A DNA stretch of 48,071 nucleotides. Source: a virus. This document shows positions 33,655 through 41,272 of this stretch, piece after piece. The position numbers and the translations under genes are program-made. Below the pieces are notes generated by a model. It was given only the letters and a program-made list of their open reading frames with translations, did no database searches and was not told the DNA's origin. The first letter of the stretch is position 1; the number at the start of each line of letters is the position of its first letter. The stretch covers positions 1 through 48,071 of IMG/VR virus record IMGVR_UViG_3300039210_000047; one strand, given 5' to 3'.

Positions 33655-34361
33655 CGACCCCCGAGCAGCAACTCATCCTTGACGAGTCCGCAGCAAACAT
33701 CCGGATTTCGTCTGCACAGGTCAGCCGGCGCTACCGCACCTACACCACGTACACCGACCTGTACCAGGAGGCGTGTCTGTGGGTTGTGTTGCACCCTGGT
33801 GCAGTCACCGAACGGTTAGAGGACGGCCGGCGCGGCTCCACCCGTCTCACAGGGCAGATTGCCAAACATTTGGACGGTATCGCACGGCGGGAGAAAGCTG
33901 CCACGATTGGTTACAACGTGGCCGACGAAGCGTTCTACAACACGGCCACCATTGAGGCTGCACTACCCAGCGTGTGGGATGTTCGTTTAATGGAGGCTCC
34001 GCCAACAACGGACACGGGCGATTTCCAGAAACAAAAGTCCGACCCGAGCAAGGCTGGGACGTGGTTGGCGGTTTGCGTGGACGTGCGTTCAGCGTGGAAG
34101 AAAACCAGCATGAACACAACGTGGTCGAGGGCACTTGAGTTGAAGCATCGTCTCGGTTTGCGTAACTTTCAGGTCGCCAAGTTGATGGGTGTGGTCGATT
34201 CCACGGTGCACGCGTACATCCTTAAAGGGACAAGGTCGCTGATTAACGACCTTGGCGGGTTTCCGCCGTCAAAGTGTGCGGACGACTGCGAATGCGTTGG
34301 CGTGCGCAAAATCCTTTCCAACACGCAGGCTGCTGCGTTGACGAGTCGGAGTTACGAATGA
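33651..34361 (+). CDS. Sigma factor-like DNA-binding protein
   Basis: A 236-residue protein. Residues 28-80 (TDLYQEACLWVVLHPG onward) look like sigma70 region 2, and residues 165-205 (ALELKHRLGLRNFQVAKLMGVVDSTVHAYI) form a region-4-type helix-turn-helix. Actinophages often encode such degenerate sigma-like proteins, which may steer host RNA polymerase to late genes. The TTGTCT/TATAGT promoters may or may not be its targets. Cys-rich C-terminus CADDCECVG. ATGA-coupled to the previous and next genes. Confidence 0.6.
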   Translation: MTTPEQQLILDESAANIRISSAQVSRRYRTYTTYTDLYQEACLWVVLHPGAVTERLEDGRRGSTRLTGQIAKHLDGIARREKAATIGYNVADEAFYNTATIEAALPSVWDVRLMEAPPTTDTGDFQKQKSDPSKAGTWLAVCVDVRSAWKKTSMNTTWSRALELKHRLGLRNFQVAKLMGVVDSTVHAYILKGTRSLINDLGGFPPSKCADDCECVGVRKILSNTQAAALTSRSYE

Positions 34362-34630
34362 GTCCCATGTTCCGCAAGAAGCCCGTCGTCATCGAGGCGA
34401 TGCAACTCGACGGCAAGACCGTCGATGTCGCCAAGTGGTTGACCAGTTACGGTCAAGTGTTCAACGCCGACACCCACCCGTTCGACAGCAAACAGGACTT
34501 CCTTCGCATCCCCACCCTCGAGGGCGAGATGACCGCAAGCCCCGGCGACTGGATCATCCGCGGTGTCCAGGGTGAGTTCTACCCCTGCAAACCAGACATC
34601 TTCGAGGCAACCTATGAGGCGGTGAAATGA
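34358..34630 (+). CDS. Conserved small phage protein
   Basis: A 90-residue protein with FRKKPVVIEAMQLDG at the start and PGDWIIRGVQGEFYPCKPDIFEATYE at the end, both well-known phrases in a widespread phage family of unknown function. It probably folds as a small beta barrel. ATGA-coupled on both sides. Confidence 0.75.
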   Translation: MSPMFRKKPVVIEAMQLDGKTVDVAKWLTSYGQVFNADTHPFDSKQDFLRIPTLEGEMTASPGDWIIRGVQGEFYPCKPDIFEATYEAVK

Positions 34631-35319
34631 GTAAAAAGGACAAGACGCTCACCCAAACCCCGCTGCCCGACGACCCGGACACGCTCACCAAGAAAGAAGC
34701 CAAACAGTACGTTCTGCAACTTGAGGTTGCGAAAATTGAGCTTGAGGTGCGGGAGGCGCAAAGGGTTGACGAGTTGGCCGTGTTGACGCACAACACGGCC
34801 GTTCGGCACGAAGCGTACACGGGGACGTTCCGCCTGTACGGGGACGTGGACTCCGTTTCCATGGAACGGTTGCGCATGAGCACGGGCAGGTACGCGGCAG
34901 CGTACCCGAAGGAACCAGTCACGCTGATCATCTCCTCACCGGGCGGCAGTGTGTTTGACGGTTGGGTCCTGTTCGACCACCTGCGTGCGTTGTCTGCGGA
35001 CGGTCACAAGATCACGACGATTGTTCGGGGTGTGGCTGGCAGCATGGCTGCCGTGTTGTCGCAGGCGGGTGACGTTCGGGTGATCGGCCCGGAGTCGTAT
35101 TTGGTGATTCATGAGCCGTCTTCGATGGCGTGGGGCACCACGTCTGACATGACGGATCAGGTTGAGATGATGAAAACGCTCCGCTCGCAGATGGAGTTGG
35201 TGTTTACGCGCCGTTCAAAGTTGACGGCGAAGGAGATTAAGGCGAAGACGTTGAAGAAGGATTGGTACGTCTCAGCCAAGGAATGTAAGGCCCTGGGTCT
35301 TGCGGACAAGGTGGGTTGA
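34627..35319 (+). CDS. ClpP-like serine protease (S14 family)
   Basis: A 230-residue ClpP-type protease with SPGGSVFDG (oxyanion loop), catalytic Ser139 in GVAGSMAAVL, His162 in YLVIHEPSS and Asp212 in KKDWYVSAKE, the same order and spacing as ClpP. An N-terminal helical region of about 60 residues precedes it. Phage ClpP-like enzymes usually mature capsids and sit next to the portal or capsid gene; here it lies in the early operon 20 kb from the capsid gene. A role in degrading host or phage regulators is therefore an alternative. Catalytic residues are intact. Confidence 0.9.
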   Translation: MSKKDKTLTQTPLPDDPDTLTKKEAKQYVLQLEVAKIELEVREAQRVDELAVLTHNTAVRHEAYTGTFRLYGDVDSVSMERLRMSTGRYAAAYPKEPVTLIISSPGGSVFDGWVLFDHLRALSADGHKITTIVRGVAGSMAAVLSQAGDVRVIGPESYLVIHEPSSMAWGTTSDMTDQVEMMKTLRSQMELVFTRRSKLTAKEIKAKTLKKDWYVSAKECKALGLADKVG

Positions 35320-35567
35320 TGGCCTCCCTGGCTGAGTGGGAGGCCAGCAGGGCTGAACTGGTTGTGGGCAAAAGGGTTGGGGTGTGGTACCCGCCCCCCG
35401 CAACGTCAGGTCGGGGCGTCATTGTTGAGCTGGTTGACGACTGCTGGGCTGACTGCGCGGTCCTGTTGGACGACTGGGATCATCCGCTCGGGTTTTACTG
35501 GCATGAGGTGTTCGCTGAACGGTCTGTGGTGTTTGACACGGGGTTGAACGCTGTGAGGTTACGGTGA
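35319..35567 (+). CDS. 82-aa hypothetical protein
   Basis: ATG 35319 overlaps the protease stop (TGATG); a TTG one codon earlier is possible. It is Trp/Asp-rich and beta-like (VGVWYPPPATSGRGVIVEL), suggestive of a small SH3-type fold. No known family. Confidence 0.6.
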   Translation: MASLAEWEASRAELVVGKRVGVWYPPPATSGRGVIVELVDDCWADCAVLLDDWDHPLGFYWHEVFAERSVVFDTGLNAVRLR

Positions 35568-36166
35568 GGTCTTTTGATCGTCGCGGCGGAAAGCCACTGC
35601 CATCAGCCATTACGAGGGCTTGTTGGCCGCAGATTGATTGGGCGGGCGTGGACGCAAAGCGAAAGGAAGACGACTTGTCACTCGGTTTGGATTGCATGTG
35701 TGAGAACAACGACCCTGAATGCAAGGAATGCTGGCTCGATCCGCAGGCCCTTGCGCTTGCGGCGGAGGCGGAGGGCATCTGCTACGAGGGGCCTTACATC
35801 GGTGACGTTGCGCGCTCGGGACCTGTTGGTGTCGCAACCTCGGGCACCAATGGTGCCATCACTCTGTCACCAACGGCCCCCGTCTTGTCGGAGTTTGAGC
35901 GGGACGTGCGCAACAGGTTTGACGAATGCCTGGAACTCCTGCTCCGCAAACACGCCGACTACGGCCCAGCCAACATTGCCAACGCGCCCGGTGGGCCGTT
36001 GAACGGGCTCAGGGTCCGCATGCACGACAAACTTGCCAGAATTAATCACCTGATTGACACGGGTGCGCTGCCGGAGAATGAATCCTTGAGGGATTCACTG
36101 GTGGACCTTTGCAACTACTCCCTCATTGGTTTGATGGTCATTGACGAGAGGTGGCCTACCGAATGA
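35564..36166 (+). CDS. Nmad1 (DUF1599)-type protein with N-terminal Cys segment
   Basis: A 200-residue protein from GTG 35564. The C-terminal 85 residues contain FDECLELLLRKHADYGPANI, GLRVRMHDKLARINHLID and LRDSLVDLCNYSLIGLMVI, the nucleotide-modification-associated domain 1, related to MazG helical proteins. The N-terminal half has a CMCENNDPECKECW cluster. Nmad1 proteins accompany phage base-modification and nucleotide-pool enzymes. With the methyltransferase at 26.5 kb it suggests some control of nucleotide or DNA modification. Confidence 0.7.
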   Translation: MRSFDRRGGKPLPSAITRACWPQIDWAGVDAKRKEDDLSLGLDCMCENNDPECKECWLDPQALALAAEAEGICYEGPYIGDVARSGPVGVATSGTNGAITLSPTAPVLSEFERDVRNRFDECLELLLRKHADYGPANIANAPGGPLNGLRVRMHDKLARINHLIDTGALPENESLRDSLVDLCNYSLIGLMVIDERWPTE

Positions 36167-36609
36167 AGTCATGCAATGAGATGCGCACCGAAATCTGGCG
36201 AGACTCAGGCGCTTTGGACTGGCTGTTAGCCCCGATCTTGCCGTACCACACTGCCCCACCGAAGAAAGCGAGTAATAGTGTGAGCCAAGCCCGCGTATTG
36301 AAATGCGAGTGCCCGTTTGATGGCGACGAGTACAAGGACGAGTACACCACACATTGCGGTTGTGACAAATGCGATTACCCCAACGGGACCCCCATCGAGC
36401 CAAAGAAGGTCAGTGAGAACTTGAGTATCACCCACGCAAGAGAACTGAAAATAGATGACACGGTCACCGTCAGTGAACTGTTTGAGTTGATCGACTTGCC
36501 GTACAGGATCACGAAGCATGCACAGTTGAGCATCGTGCCCAAGAGTTATCCGGAGACGTTCACGACCAACTTCACGCTGCGCCTTGAATGGACCGGCGAG
36601 GTCGAATGA
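36163..36609 (+). CDS. Hypothetical protein with Cys cluster
   Basis: A 148-residue protein starting with the ATGA overlap. An internal GTG at 36281 follows AGTAATAGTG, a degenerate form of the junction repeat, so the real start may be there, giving a shorter protein beginning SQARVLKCEC. The Cys cluster (KCEC, THCGCDKCDYPNG) could bind zinc. Function unknown. Confidence 0.55.
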   Translation: MKSCNEMRTEIWRDSGALDWLLAPILPYHTAPPKKASNSVSQARVLKCECPFDGDEYKDEYTTHCGCDKCDYPNGTPIEPKKVSENLSITHARELKIDDTVTVSELFELIDLPYRITKHAQLSIVPKSYPETFTTNFTLRLEWTGEVE

Positions 36610-36743
36610 GCTTCAACATTTTCGAGGCCATCGCCCGCGCTGTGGGTGAAGTTGTGGTGCAGGTTGTTGAGGCTCCTGCCCGCGTCATGGATGTCATCGA
36701 AGAAACCGCTGACCGCATCATCGAAGGAGACGGCGACGTATGA
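36606..36743 (+). CDS. 45-aa amphipathic helical protein
   Basis: ATG 36606 overlaps the previous stop, and the stop overlaps the next ATG. The sequence is one long Val/Ala/Glu amphipathic helix (FEAIARAVGEVVVQVVEAPA). It could be a small membrane-surface or lysis-regulating peptide. Too short for motif evidence; support is the perfect coupling on both sides. Confidence 0.5.
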   Translation: MSFNIFEAIARAVGEVVVQVVEAPARVMDVIEETADRIIEGDGDV

Positions 36744-36847
36744 CACCGCTCGTGCCCGCGTGTTCGCAACCCGTTACGTCCGCTCCGAGACGCTACGGAT
36801 CAAAGTGCGCGTGGCGCCCATCACCCACCCACAGGAGGCTGACATGA
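36740..36847 (+). CDS. 35-aa coupled mini-ORF before the endolysin
   Basis: Begins and ends with four-base ATGA overlaps. The peptide is basic, Pro/Ser/Arg-rich, without recognisable features. It may only serve to couple translation to the amidase, whose own strong ACAGGAGGCT lies inside it. Confidence 0.35.
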   Translation: MTPLVPACSQPVTSAPRRYGSKCAWRPSPTHRRLT

Positions 36848-37608
36848 GCCTCTACCTACCCGGCGCTGTGTGGCGACCCATCTCCTACCGGGCCGACGCC
36901 GGCCCGTTCACCACCCCGCCGCTGGGTTACATCCCCCACGTGCCCGTGTCCAACGGGTCCCTGTTCGCCTTCTTCAACGGGCTCGTCTCACCCAACCGGA
37001 AGTTCAGCACGGCGTGGATCGCCAAGGACGGGCACTCCGAGCAGTACCAGTCCCTCGACATGAAGCCGTGGGCGCAGGCTGCGGGCAACGGGCAGTACCA
37101 CGCCTTCGAGGTTGAGGGCTACCCGAACGAACCGTACACGGCCGCCCAGATCGAGACGTTGGCGGTCTGGCACAACTTCCTCGGCACCGCCGACATCATC
37201 GTCCTGGCTCCTGGTCAGCGCGGCATCGGCACCCATTACATGGGCGGCCTCGCCTGGGGCGGGCACACGTGCCCGGACCCTGTTGCGGGTGCTGGCCCCC
37301 GATCCAAACAGCGCGCCGCGATCATCGCCCGTGCCATCGCACTACGCACACCAACCCCGGAGGACGACATGTTCACAGACACCGACCGCAACATCCTCAA
37401 CACCACCTACGCACTGCTCAGAGAGCAGCAACTCCGCAACGCCCCCGTGGTGAATGCCGAGACCACCAAGGTGGTTGCTGGCATCCCCGCAGCTACCGCT
37501 AAGGCGGTTGTGGCTGCACTGCCCGCAGGCGGCACCCCCGGCGTGGTTGACGTGGCTGCGATTGCTAAGGCCGTGAACGACGACGCTGCCAAGCGCTTGG
37601 TGTCATAG
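36844..37608 (+). CDS. Endolysin: N-acetylmuramoyl-L-alanine amidase
   Basis: A 254-residue lysis enzyme. Residues 20-165 resemble the Amidase_2/PGRP fold: GYIPHVPVSNGS with a candidate zinc ligand His31, and GIGTHYMGGLAWGGHTCPDP, where His131 or His141 and Cys143 complete the metal site, as in other actinophage lysins. It cuts the bond between muramic acid and L-Ala. The C-terminal 85 residues are a different, helical Ala/Thr/Val-rich region that may bind cell wall or neighbouring protein. It lies at the end of the early operon, not beside the holin candidates at 15-16.7 kb. AGGAGG precedes the ATG. Confidence 0.88.
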   Translation: MSLYLPGAVWRPISYRADAGPFTTPPLGYIPHVPVSNGSLFAFFNGLVSPNRKFSTAWIAKDGHSEQYQSLDMKPWAQAAGNGQYHAFEVEGYPNEPYTAAQIETLAVWHNFLGTADIIVLAPGQRGIGTHYMGGLAWGGHTCPDPVAGAGPRSKQRAAIIARAIALRTPTPEDDMFTDTDRNILNTTYALLREQQLRNAPVVNAETTKVVAGIPAATAKAVVAALPAGGTPGVVDVAAIAKAVNDDAAKRLVS

Positions 37609-37625
37609 GTCAACGCACACAAAGC

Positions 37626-37660
37626 AGTGCCCCCCTTGTGTATGAGTCAAGGGGGGCACT
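37626..37660. terminator. Bidirectional terminator between endolysin and leftward gene array
   Basis: AGTGCCCCCCTT (37626-37637) pairs perfectly with AAGGGGGGCACT (37649-37660) across an 11-base loop, with T-rich bases after it. It lies between converging operons. Confidence 0.9.
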
Positions 37661-37673
37661 TTGCTGCGCTGGG

Positions 37674-37826
37674 TTACACCATGCGTTCCACAACCTTGCA
37701 GTCGAAACACCACACAGGGCGGGTCTCGCGGTCGGGCCTCCACGTGAGCTCAATGCCGCACCGTTGGCAACGGTACTGGTTGTCCCGCAGCCCGTTACCG
37801 CGCACACGGGTTGCCATGACACTCAC
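37674..37826 (-). CDS. 50-aa zinc-ribbon-like protein
   Basis: GTG start overlaps the upstream stop; an ATG three codons later is possible. CQRCG and CFDC give a compact CxxC...CxxC zinc ribbon, flanked by Arg/Trp residues. Last gene of the leftward array. Probable nucleic-acid or protein binder. Confidence 0.6.
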   Translation of the reverse strand: MSVMATRVRGNGLRDNQYRCQRCGIELTWRPDRETRPVWCFDCKVVERMV

Positions 37827-37981
37827 GACAGCCCCGGCAGTGCGTCGTGGTCGGGGCCTGTGAGATAGACGTTGATCTCAGTGGCGAGCAACGCCCAGAG
37901 GTCGCGCTGGGACACGTCCTCGTCAGTCGTGGCCATCTCTGCGCAGTAGTCGCCCAGTTGCGGCAGGGTCATGACGCTCAC
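37823..37981 (-). CDS. 52-aa acidic protein
   Basis: Coupled by GTGA overlap on both sides and beginning, like the next gene, with Met-Ser-Val-Met. Acidic helices (CAEMATTDEDVSQRDLWALL). No motif. Real by coupling only. Confidence 0.55.
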   Translation of the reverse strand: MSVMTLPQLGDYCAEMATTDEDVSQRDLWALLATEINVYLTGPDHDALPGLS

Positions 37982-38145
37982 TCGCCGGCCTCCCACTCAG
38001 CAAACGACCGCTGCACCGTCAAATCCCACTCAGGGTGAGCCAGCGCCGTACTGGCGACAGCCTCCTGCACCACCCAAAACCGGCCACCCTCCTGGCATGC
38101 TTTGATGGTCAGGTAGGTGAGCTTGCCCATCGTGTCGTCACTCAT
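37978..38145 (-). CDS. 55-aa hypothetical protein
   Basis: ATGA-type overlap with both neighbours (start ATG 38145). Mixed helix/strand with a Trp pair (FWVVQEAVAS, WDLTV). No known family. Confidence 0.55.
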   Translation of the reverse strand: MSDDTMGKLTYLTIKACQEGGRFWVVQEAVASTALAHPEWDLTVQRSFAEWEAGE

Positions 38146-38374
38146 GAGTGTCACCCACCACGTCGCTGGTCCACGTGCACGCGGCAGACCCGTCAGGGTT
38201 GTCACCCCACACAATCAGCAGCCCACCGACGAGACGGCCAACCCGCACGAACTCACGCCACGCACCATCCGCACCCTGACGCGGTGTTGGGTCTGCTGAC
38301 CCTTTGACGCGCCGGATGAGATGGTCTGCCTCGTTGATGTCATACACGGAGTTGACTGTGGTCACGGTCCTCAT
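38138..38374 (-). CDS. 78-aa hypothetical protein
   Basis: Starts at ATG 38374 overlapping the previous stop. Basic N-terminal half with DHLIRRVKG and a beta-rich C-terminus with GGLLIVWGDNPDG. Overlaps the next gene by eight bases. Function unknown. Confidence 0.6.
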   Translation of the reverse strand: MRTVTTVNSVYDINEADHLIRRVKGSADPTPRQGADGAWREFVRVGRLVGGLLIVWGDNPDGSAACTWTSDVVGDTHE

Positions 38375-38715
38375 GGCAGCAACCCGTGGCATTGGCAGTC
38401 GTGACACCAGCAGTCGGCTCTGTCGTCAGCGTTCATGCGGGCGATGGTGCGGCGAGCGGCATCAAGATCAGCCAAGGTCTCGTCCCACGCGGCCAACAAC
38501 ACGGTTGCTTCGGAGTTCAGATACGCAATCTCAATGTGTGCCGCATCGCGTTGCGCACGCATGGCGTCGTAAGCCTGGTAAGGGTCCGGGCTGTTATCAC
38601 ACCCGCAAGGCGTTTCTACGTGCCCACAGTGGGGTTCTTGCGCGTCTTGCGCCGGCCACGAACGCACCTGGTCAGCGTCGTCGTCATACGCCTCTTGATA
38701 CTCCTGCGTCGTCAT
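38371..38715 (-). CDS. 114-aa protein with two Cys/His clusters
   Basis: Acidic protein with CGHVETPCGCD near residue 30 and CWCHDCQCH at the C-terminus. Between them is a helical region with AERD-type heptads (AQRDAAHIEIAYLNSEATVLL). Two metal sites are likely. ATGA coupling to both neighbours. No family recognised. Confidence 0.65.
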   Translation of the reverse strand: MTTQEYQEAYDDDADQVRSWPAQDAQEPHCGHVETPCGCDNSPDPYQAYDAMRAQRDAAHIEIAYLNSEATVLLAAWDETLADLDAARRTIARMNADDRADCWCHDCQCHGLLP

Positions 38716-38870
38716 GCCACATCCTCTCGTTTCGTTGTCACGGCAGGCTTGCCCATGTGCGCCCAGTCGTCCTGCGTGTTGTACCGGATCACGGCGTCCT
38801 TGTGTTTCTTCTCCAACCTGGCTGCAAGCCAGAACAGGAACGAACCCAGCTCATCCCGCAGGGCGTTCAC
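38712..38870 (-). CDS. 52-aa basic protein
   Basis: GTG 38870 overlaps the preceding stop and the final TGA overlaps the next ATG. N-terminal amphipathic helix (ELGSFLFWLAARLEKKHKD), then a charged tail with Trp. Probably real; unknown role. Confidence 0.6.
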   Translation of the reverse strand: MNALRDELGSFLFWLAARLEKKHKDAVIRYNTQDDWAHMGKPAVTTKREDVA

Positions 38871-39109
38871 AGTTCACCGCCCGTGACGTAGCGACCGGGG
38901 TCCGTCAGGAACGCAATCAGGTCCTGGTTCGCTTCCAACAAGTCCAGCAGGGCGAGGATGGTTTCAGCCATCCCAACCTCCATGCTCGTGACTTTCGGCC
39001 ACAACCCCAACGTCTTGCCGGCGTTGGCCCGAATCTCCTCCTGCGTTGTCGGCCGGCCGTTCACCCGCAACGGGTGCACCTGCGTTTCTGTTTCTTGCCA
39101 TTCGTTCAT
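38867..39109 (-). CDS. 80-aa helical hypothetical protein
   Basis: ATGA-coupled. The C-terminal half is a Leu-rich helix (AETILALLDLLEANQDLIAFL) that could dimerise. No motif identified. Confidence 0.65.
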   Translation of the reverse strand: MNEWQETETQVHPLRVNGRPTTQEEIRANAGKTLGLWPKVTSMEVGMAETILALLDLLEANQDLIAFLTDPGRYVTGGEL

Positions 39110-39324
39110 GCCTGCACCTCGAGCGCAGCCTGGGCCTCAGCGAGGACGTTCAAATACTTGTGCGGCTTCTCCACCGCGTAGGCGATGTCCTTGGCGGGCC
39201 AGTCATTCTCAGCCATGTAGTCCACGAGGAGCACGAGGTCTTCACGCTCGGTCCGCAGTGTCTCAATGGCCTTGATGGCCTTGTCTACCGTGGCTTGCGC
39301 AATCGCAATACTGTTGTCAGTCAT
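39106..39324 (-). CDS. 72-aa helical hypothetical protein
   Basis: Start ATG 39324 chosen because AGGAAGG lies 7 bases upstream; an upstream GTG at 39345 has no such site. It is a helical protein with TVDKAIKAIETLRTERED. First gene after the promoter-like CATAGTGTGTG on the - strand. Confidence 0.65.
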   Translation of the reverse strand: MTDNSIAIAQATVDKAIKAIETLRTEREDLVLLVDYMAENDWPAKDIAYAVEKPHKYLNVLAEAQAALEVQA

Positions 39325-39342
39325 TGTTTTGCCTTCCTGTTT

Positions 39343-39353
39343 CACACACTATG
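39343..39353 (-). promoter_or_regulatory. -10-like CATAGTGTGTG element
   Basis: On the - strand CATAGTGTGTG matches the extended -10 of the + strand early promoters (TATAGTGTGTG), 25 bases before the gene start. The -35 is weak (CCGCAT). A promoter for the last part of the array is plausible. Confidence 0.4.
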
Positions 39354-39368
39354 AGTTGTGCATCGTTG

Positions 39369-39653
39369 TTATGCGGCGTGCTCCTGGTCGTAAACCCCGT
39401 CGGTCGTGCGCTCATCGCCGCAGTGCACGCAACGCCACGTAACAGGCTGCGCACGGTACTGGTGCCCGTGAGGGGCGCACGGGTGAGCCGGCACCACGGG
39501 TGCCGGTGCTACGTCCTGCAACGGGTACGCAGACACTCGCACCAACCACCACGCCATGCCGGCGAGTGCCACACAGAACAGGAACCCCCAAAACGCGTCC
39601 GGGGTCACCCAGTCGAGGACAAGCCCCGGTGCGGGGCCAGCGGTTGCGCTCAT
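39369..39653 (-). CDS. Membrane protein with C-terminal zinc ribbon
   Basis: A 94-residue protein from ATG 39653 with GAGAGAAGG upstream. One transmembrane helix (WGFLFCVALAGMAWWLV) is followed by a Pro-rich spacer and a CAPHGH ... CVHCGDER metal-binding end. It could monitor or modify the membrane, for example in superinfection exclusion; this is speculation. Confidence 0.65.
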   Translation of the reverse strand: MSATAGPAPGLVLDWVTPDAFWGFLFCVALAGMAWWLVRVSAYPLQDVAPAPVVPAHPCAPHGHQYRAQPVTWRCVHCGDERTTDGVYDQEHAA

Positions 39654-39678
39654 TGTGATCCTTCTCTCATCGGTTGTG

Positions 39679-39689
39679 CACACACTATC
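39679..39689 (-). promoter_or_regulatory. -10-like GATAGTGTGTG element
   Basis: On the - strand GATAGTGTGTG lies 26 bases upstream of the start at 39653, resembling the CATAGTGTGTG at 39343-39353. The -35 region is not convincing. Confidence 0.35.
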
Positions 39690-39729
39690 AGTTTCGAGCA
39701 AAGAAAAAGCCTAGACACGCGAACGGCCG

Positions 39730-40032
39730 TCACTTGTAGTGATTCCCGCCAACATTGTGCGGCGTGTTTGAGCAGTAGCACGGATCTTCCCGCTCGTCTG
39801 CGTTGAGCATGTCGGCAAGGCCATAATCGAGAATGTTGGCAAGCCAGCAACTGGGGGAAGCATCGCCCACAATGTAGCGCAGCACGTCCTCAACACCGTC
39901 GGCGTAAGCCTCCTGCATCGACGTCCAAACGGTCCGGTGTAGTTCTCGGTACGCCCGGTCGCTTGCGCGTTGCGCCTTGTCCGCCATGCTGCGTAGTTCT
40001 GTTCTCTGGCCTATGCGTAACTGAAAGCTCAT
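39730..40032 (-). CDS. 100-aa hypothetical protein
   Basis: ATG 40032 overlaps the stop of the 41-residue gene upstream. Arg-rich helical N-terminal half (ADKAQRASDRAYRELHRTV) and a Cys-containing C-terminus (DPCYCSNTPHN). No family recognised. Confidence 0.65.
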   Translation of the reverse strand: MSFQLRIGQRTELRSMADKAQRASDRAYRELHRTVWTSMQEAYADGVEDVLRYIVGDASPSCWLANILDYGLADMLNADEREDPCYCSNTPHNVGGNHYK

Positions 40033-40154
40033 GACTGCACCTCGGCATCCTGCACGACCGCATCAGTCGGCACGCTCGTATAGCCTTGGTGAAATGCGCG
40101 CACACAGCGCACTATGAGCCAAGGCAGGCCAACCAGCAGAACCAGTTCGACCAT
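40029..40154 (-). CDS. 41-aa membrane mini-protein
   Basis: ATG 40154 has GAGAGGATAGGGAAC upstream, a leader shared with 41149. The N-terminus is hydrophobic (VELVLLVGLPWLIV) like a signal anchor, followed by a short polar tail. The stop overlaps the next start. Below common length limits, yet well supported by context. Confidence 0.6.
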   Translation of the reverse strand: MVELVLLVGLPWLIVRCVRAFHQGYTSVPTDAVVQDAEVQS

Positions 40155-40172
40155 GTTCCCTATCCTCTCGTC

Positions 40173-40286
40173 GTTTGTCTGCGTACATCTGTCCTAAGCG
40201 CCCGCCCAGTGTTTGCATCCTGAGTGCAAGCAACCTACTTTCGGTTACTTGCCCTGCCAAGGACTCGTAATGTTTGTCCTTGGCTA
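40173..40286 (-). ncRNA. Structured leader between leftward genes
   Basis: On the - strand this non-coding stretch holds GCCAAGGAC / GTCCTTGGC (40286-40278 with 40266-40258), a 10-bp GCAAGTAACC / GGTTGCTTGC stem with one wobble, and the 14-base GTACGCAGACAAAC at its end, which recurs at 42117-42130. The region 40155-40335 has no supported gene. It could be a riboregulatory leader for the 41-residue gene. Confidence 0.45.
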
Positions 40287-40335
40287 GGTCCCCGCGTGGT
40301 TACGGGTCGGGCCTTACTGCGCTTGGCTGCCATCG

Positions 40336-40590
40336 TTAGGCGTTCACCTCCTCCTCTGGGTAAAGCTCTGTGACATCCACGAACGAACCCTCATGATACC
40401 GGGCCGGCGTGAACGCCAAGTCAACCCACAACACCTGGGCGAAACCGCCACGGTAACCCTGCAAGATGCCCTCACGGGCGATACCGCCAGGGTTGACGGC
40501 GCGCACGTTCGCGCCTGCCATGATCGGCCCGGACGTGTACAGCACGTCCTGTGCGTCGTCCTGACCCCTGATGTGCTTGTACGCGCTCAT
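40336..40590 (-). CDS. 84-aa hypothetical protein
   Basis: ATG 40590 overlaps the upstream stop (ATGA). Beta-rich with GPIMAGANVRAVNPGGI and an acidic C-terminus (ELYPEEEVNA). Resembles small SH3-like barrels. No firm family. Confidence 0.6.
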   Translation of the reverse strand: MSAYKHIRGQDDAQDVLYTSGPIMAGANVRAVNPGGIAREGILQGYRGGFAQVLWVDLAFTPARYHEGSFVDVTELYPEEEVNA

Positions 40591-40934
40591 GAGTGCCACG
40601 TCCCTTCGCAGCCGCAATCAGGAATCTGACAAACGCGGTGTGCACGGCTGTCACCTTGGTAAACGTCACCTTCAACATACGTGATGACATCGCCAGCGGG
40701 GGAACGCATGCACCAGTAGTAGGACGCTTCCGACCACACATAACGCCATCCAGCGTTCGACAACACCTCGGAGAGGGACAAGTCCCCGCCCGAACCGCCA
40801 AAGAACGCATCACCGGATGACACCTCACCACCCGGCAGGGTGTCCAGGATCGCCCAAACCTCCGCATAGGTTTGCGGCTTTACCGAGCTGATGCGCTCCA
40901 GCCCCGCCTCAATACCATCCCAGTAAGCACTCAT
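40587..40934 (-). CDS. 115-aa hypothetical protein with C-terminal Cys cluster
   Basis: ATGA-coupled. A Gly-rich centre (GDAFFGGSGGDLS) and a terminal CQIPDCGCEG that may bind metal. Aromatic-rich middle (RYVWSEASYYWCMR). No family recognised. Confidence 0.65.
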   Translation of the reverse strand: MSAYWDGIEAGLERISSVKPQTYAEVWAILDTLPGGEVSSGDAFFGGSGGDLSLSEVLSNAGWRYVWSEASYYWCMRSPAGDVITYVEGDVYQGDSRAHRVCQIPDCGCEGTWHS

Positions 40935-41149
40935 GATGCAACCTCGGCATACGGCACGGCCTCGTAAGCCCGCAGAGCAAACTCCTCGGCAATCTGTGCG
41001 TGGTGGAATGACTTCTTCGCCTTGTCCAGTTCACGCCGGCACTGATGCACGAGACTCTGAGCAGTGCTCAGGTCATCAACGAAAAGCATGTAGGAGGCTA
41101 GCGCGTCTGCGCTTGCCTGAGACTGCCCCTGTTCCGGTTGTGCACTCAT
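40931..41149 (-). CDS. 72-aa helical protein
   Basis: ATG 41149 with GAGAGAGGATAGG upstream, first gene after the strong - strand promoter at 41241-41272. A helical protein (TAQSLVHQCRRELDKAKKSFHHAQ). Function unknown. Confidence 0.65.
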   Translation of the reverse strand: MSAQPEQGQSQASADALASYMLFVDDLSTAQSLVHQCRRELDKAKKSFHHAQIAEEFALRAYEAVPYAEVAS

Positions 41150-41240
41150 GTTGCCTATCCTCTCTCGTTGTGTCGAGACAGAATCTTCGATTCTGCATCG
41201 TATGACCTCAATCGCTGGTGCGATTCAGGATCATGTACTC

Positions 41241-41272
41241 ATAGTATGTGCGCTTGTCTGCGCCCATGTCAA
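41241..41272 (-). promoter_or_regulatory. Strong leftward promoter
   Basis: On the - strand a consensus TTGACA (41272-41267) with CATACT 18 bp downstream (or TACTAT at 20 bp). It lies about 95 bases before the gene at 40931-41149. Embedded GACAAGCG is the inverse of the TTGTC element of + strand promoters. Confidence 0.6.

Noticed and set aside
40063-40260. 65-residue - strand frame across the structured leader
   Set aside because: It overlaps the 41-residue gene that has a good ribosome-binding site, and covers hairpin sequences.
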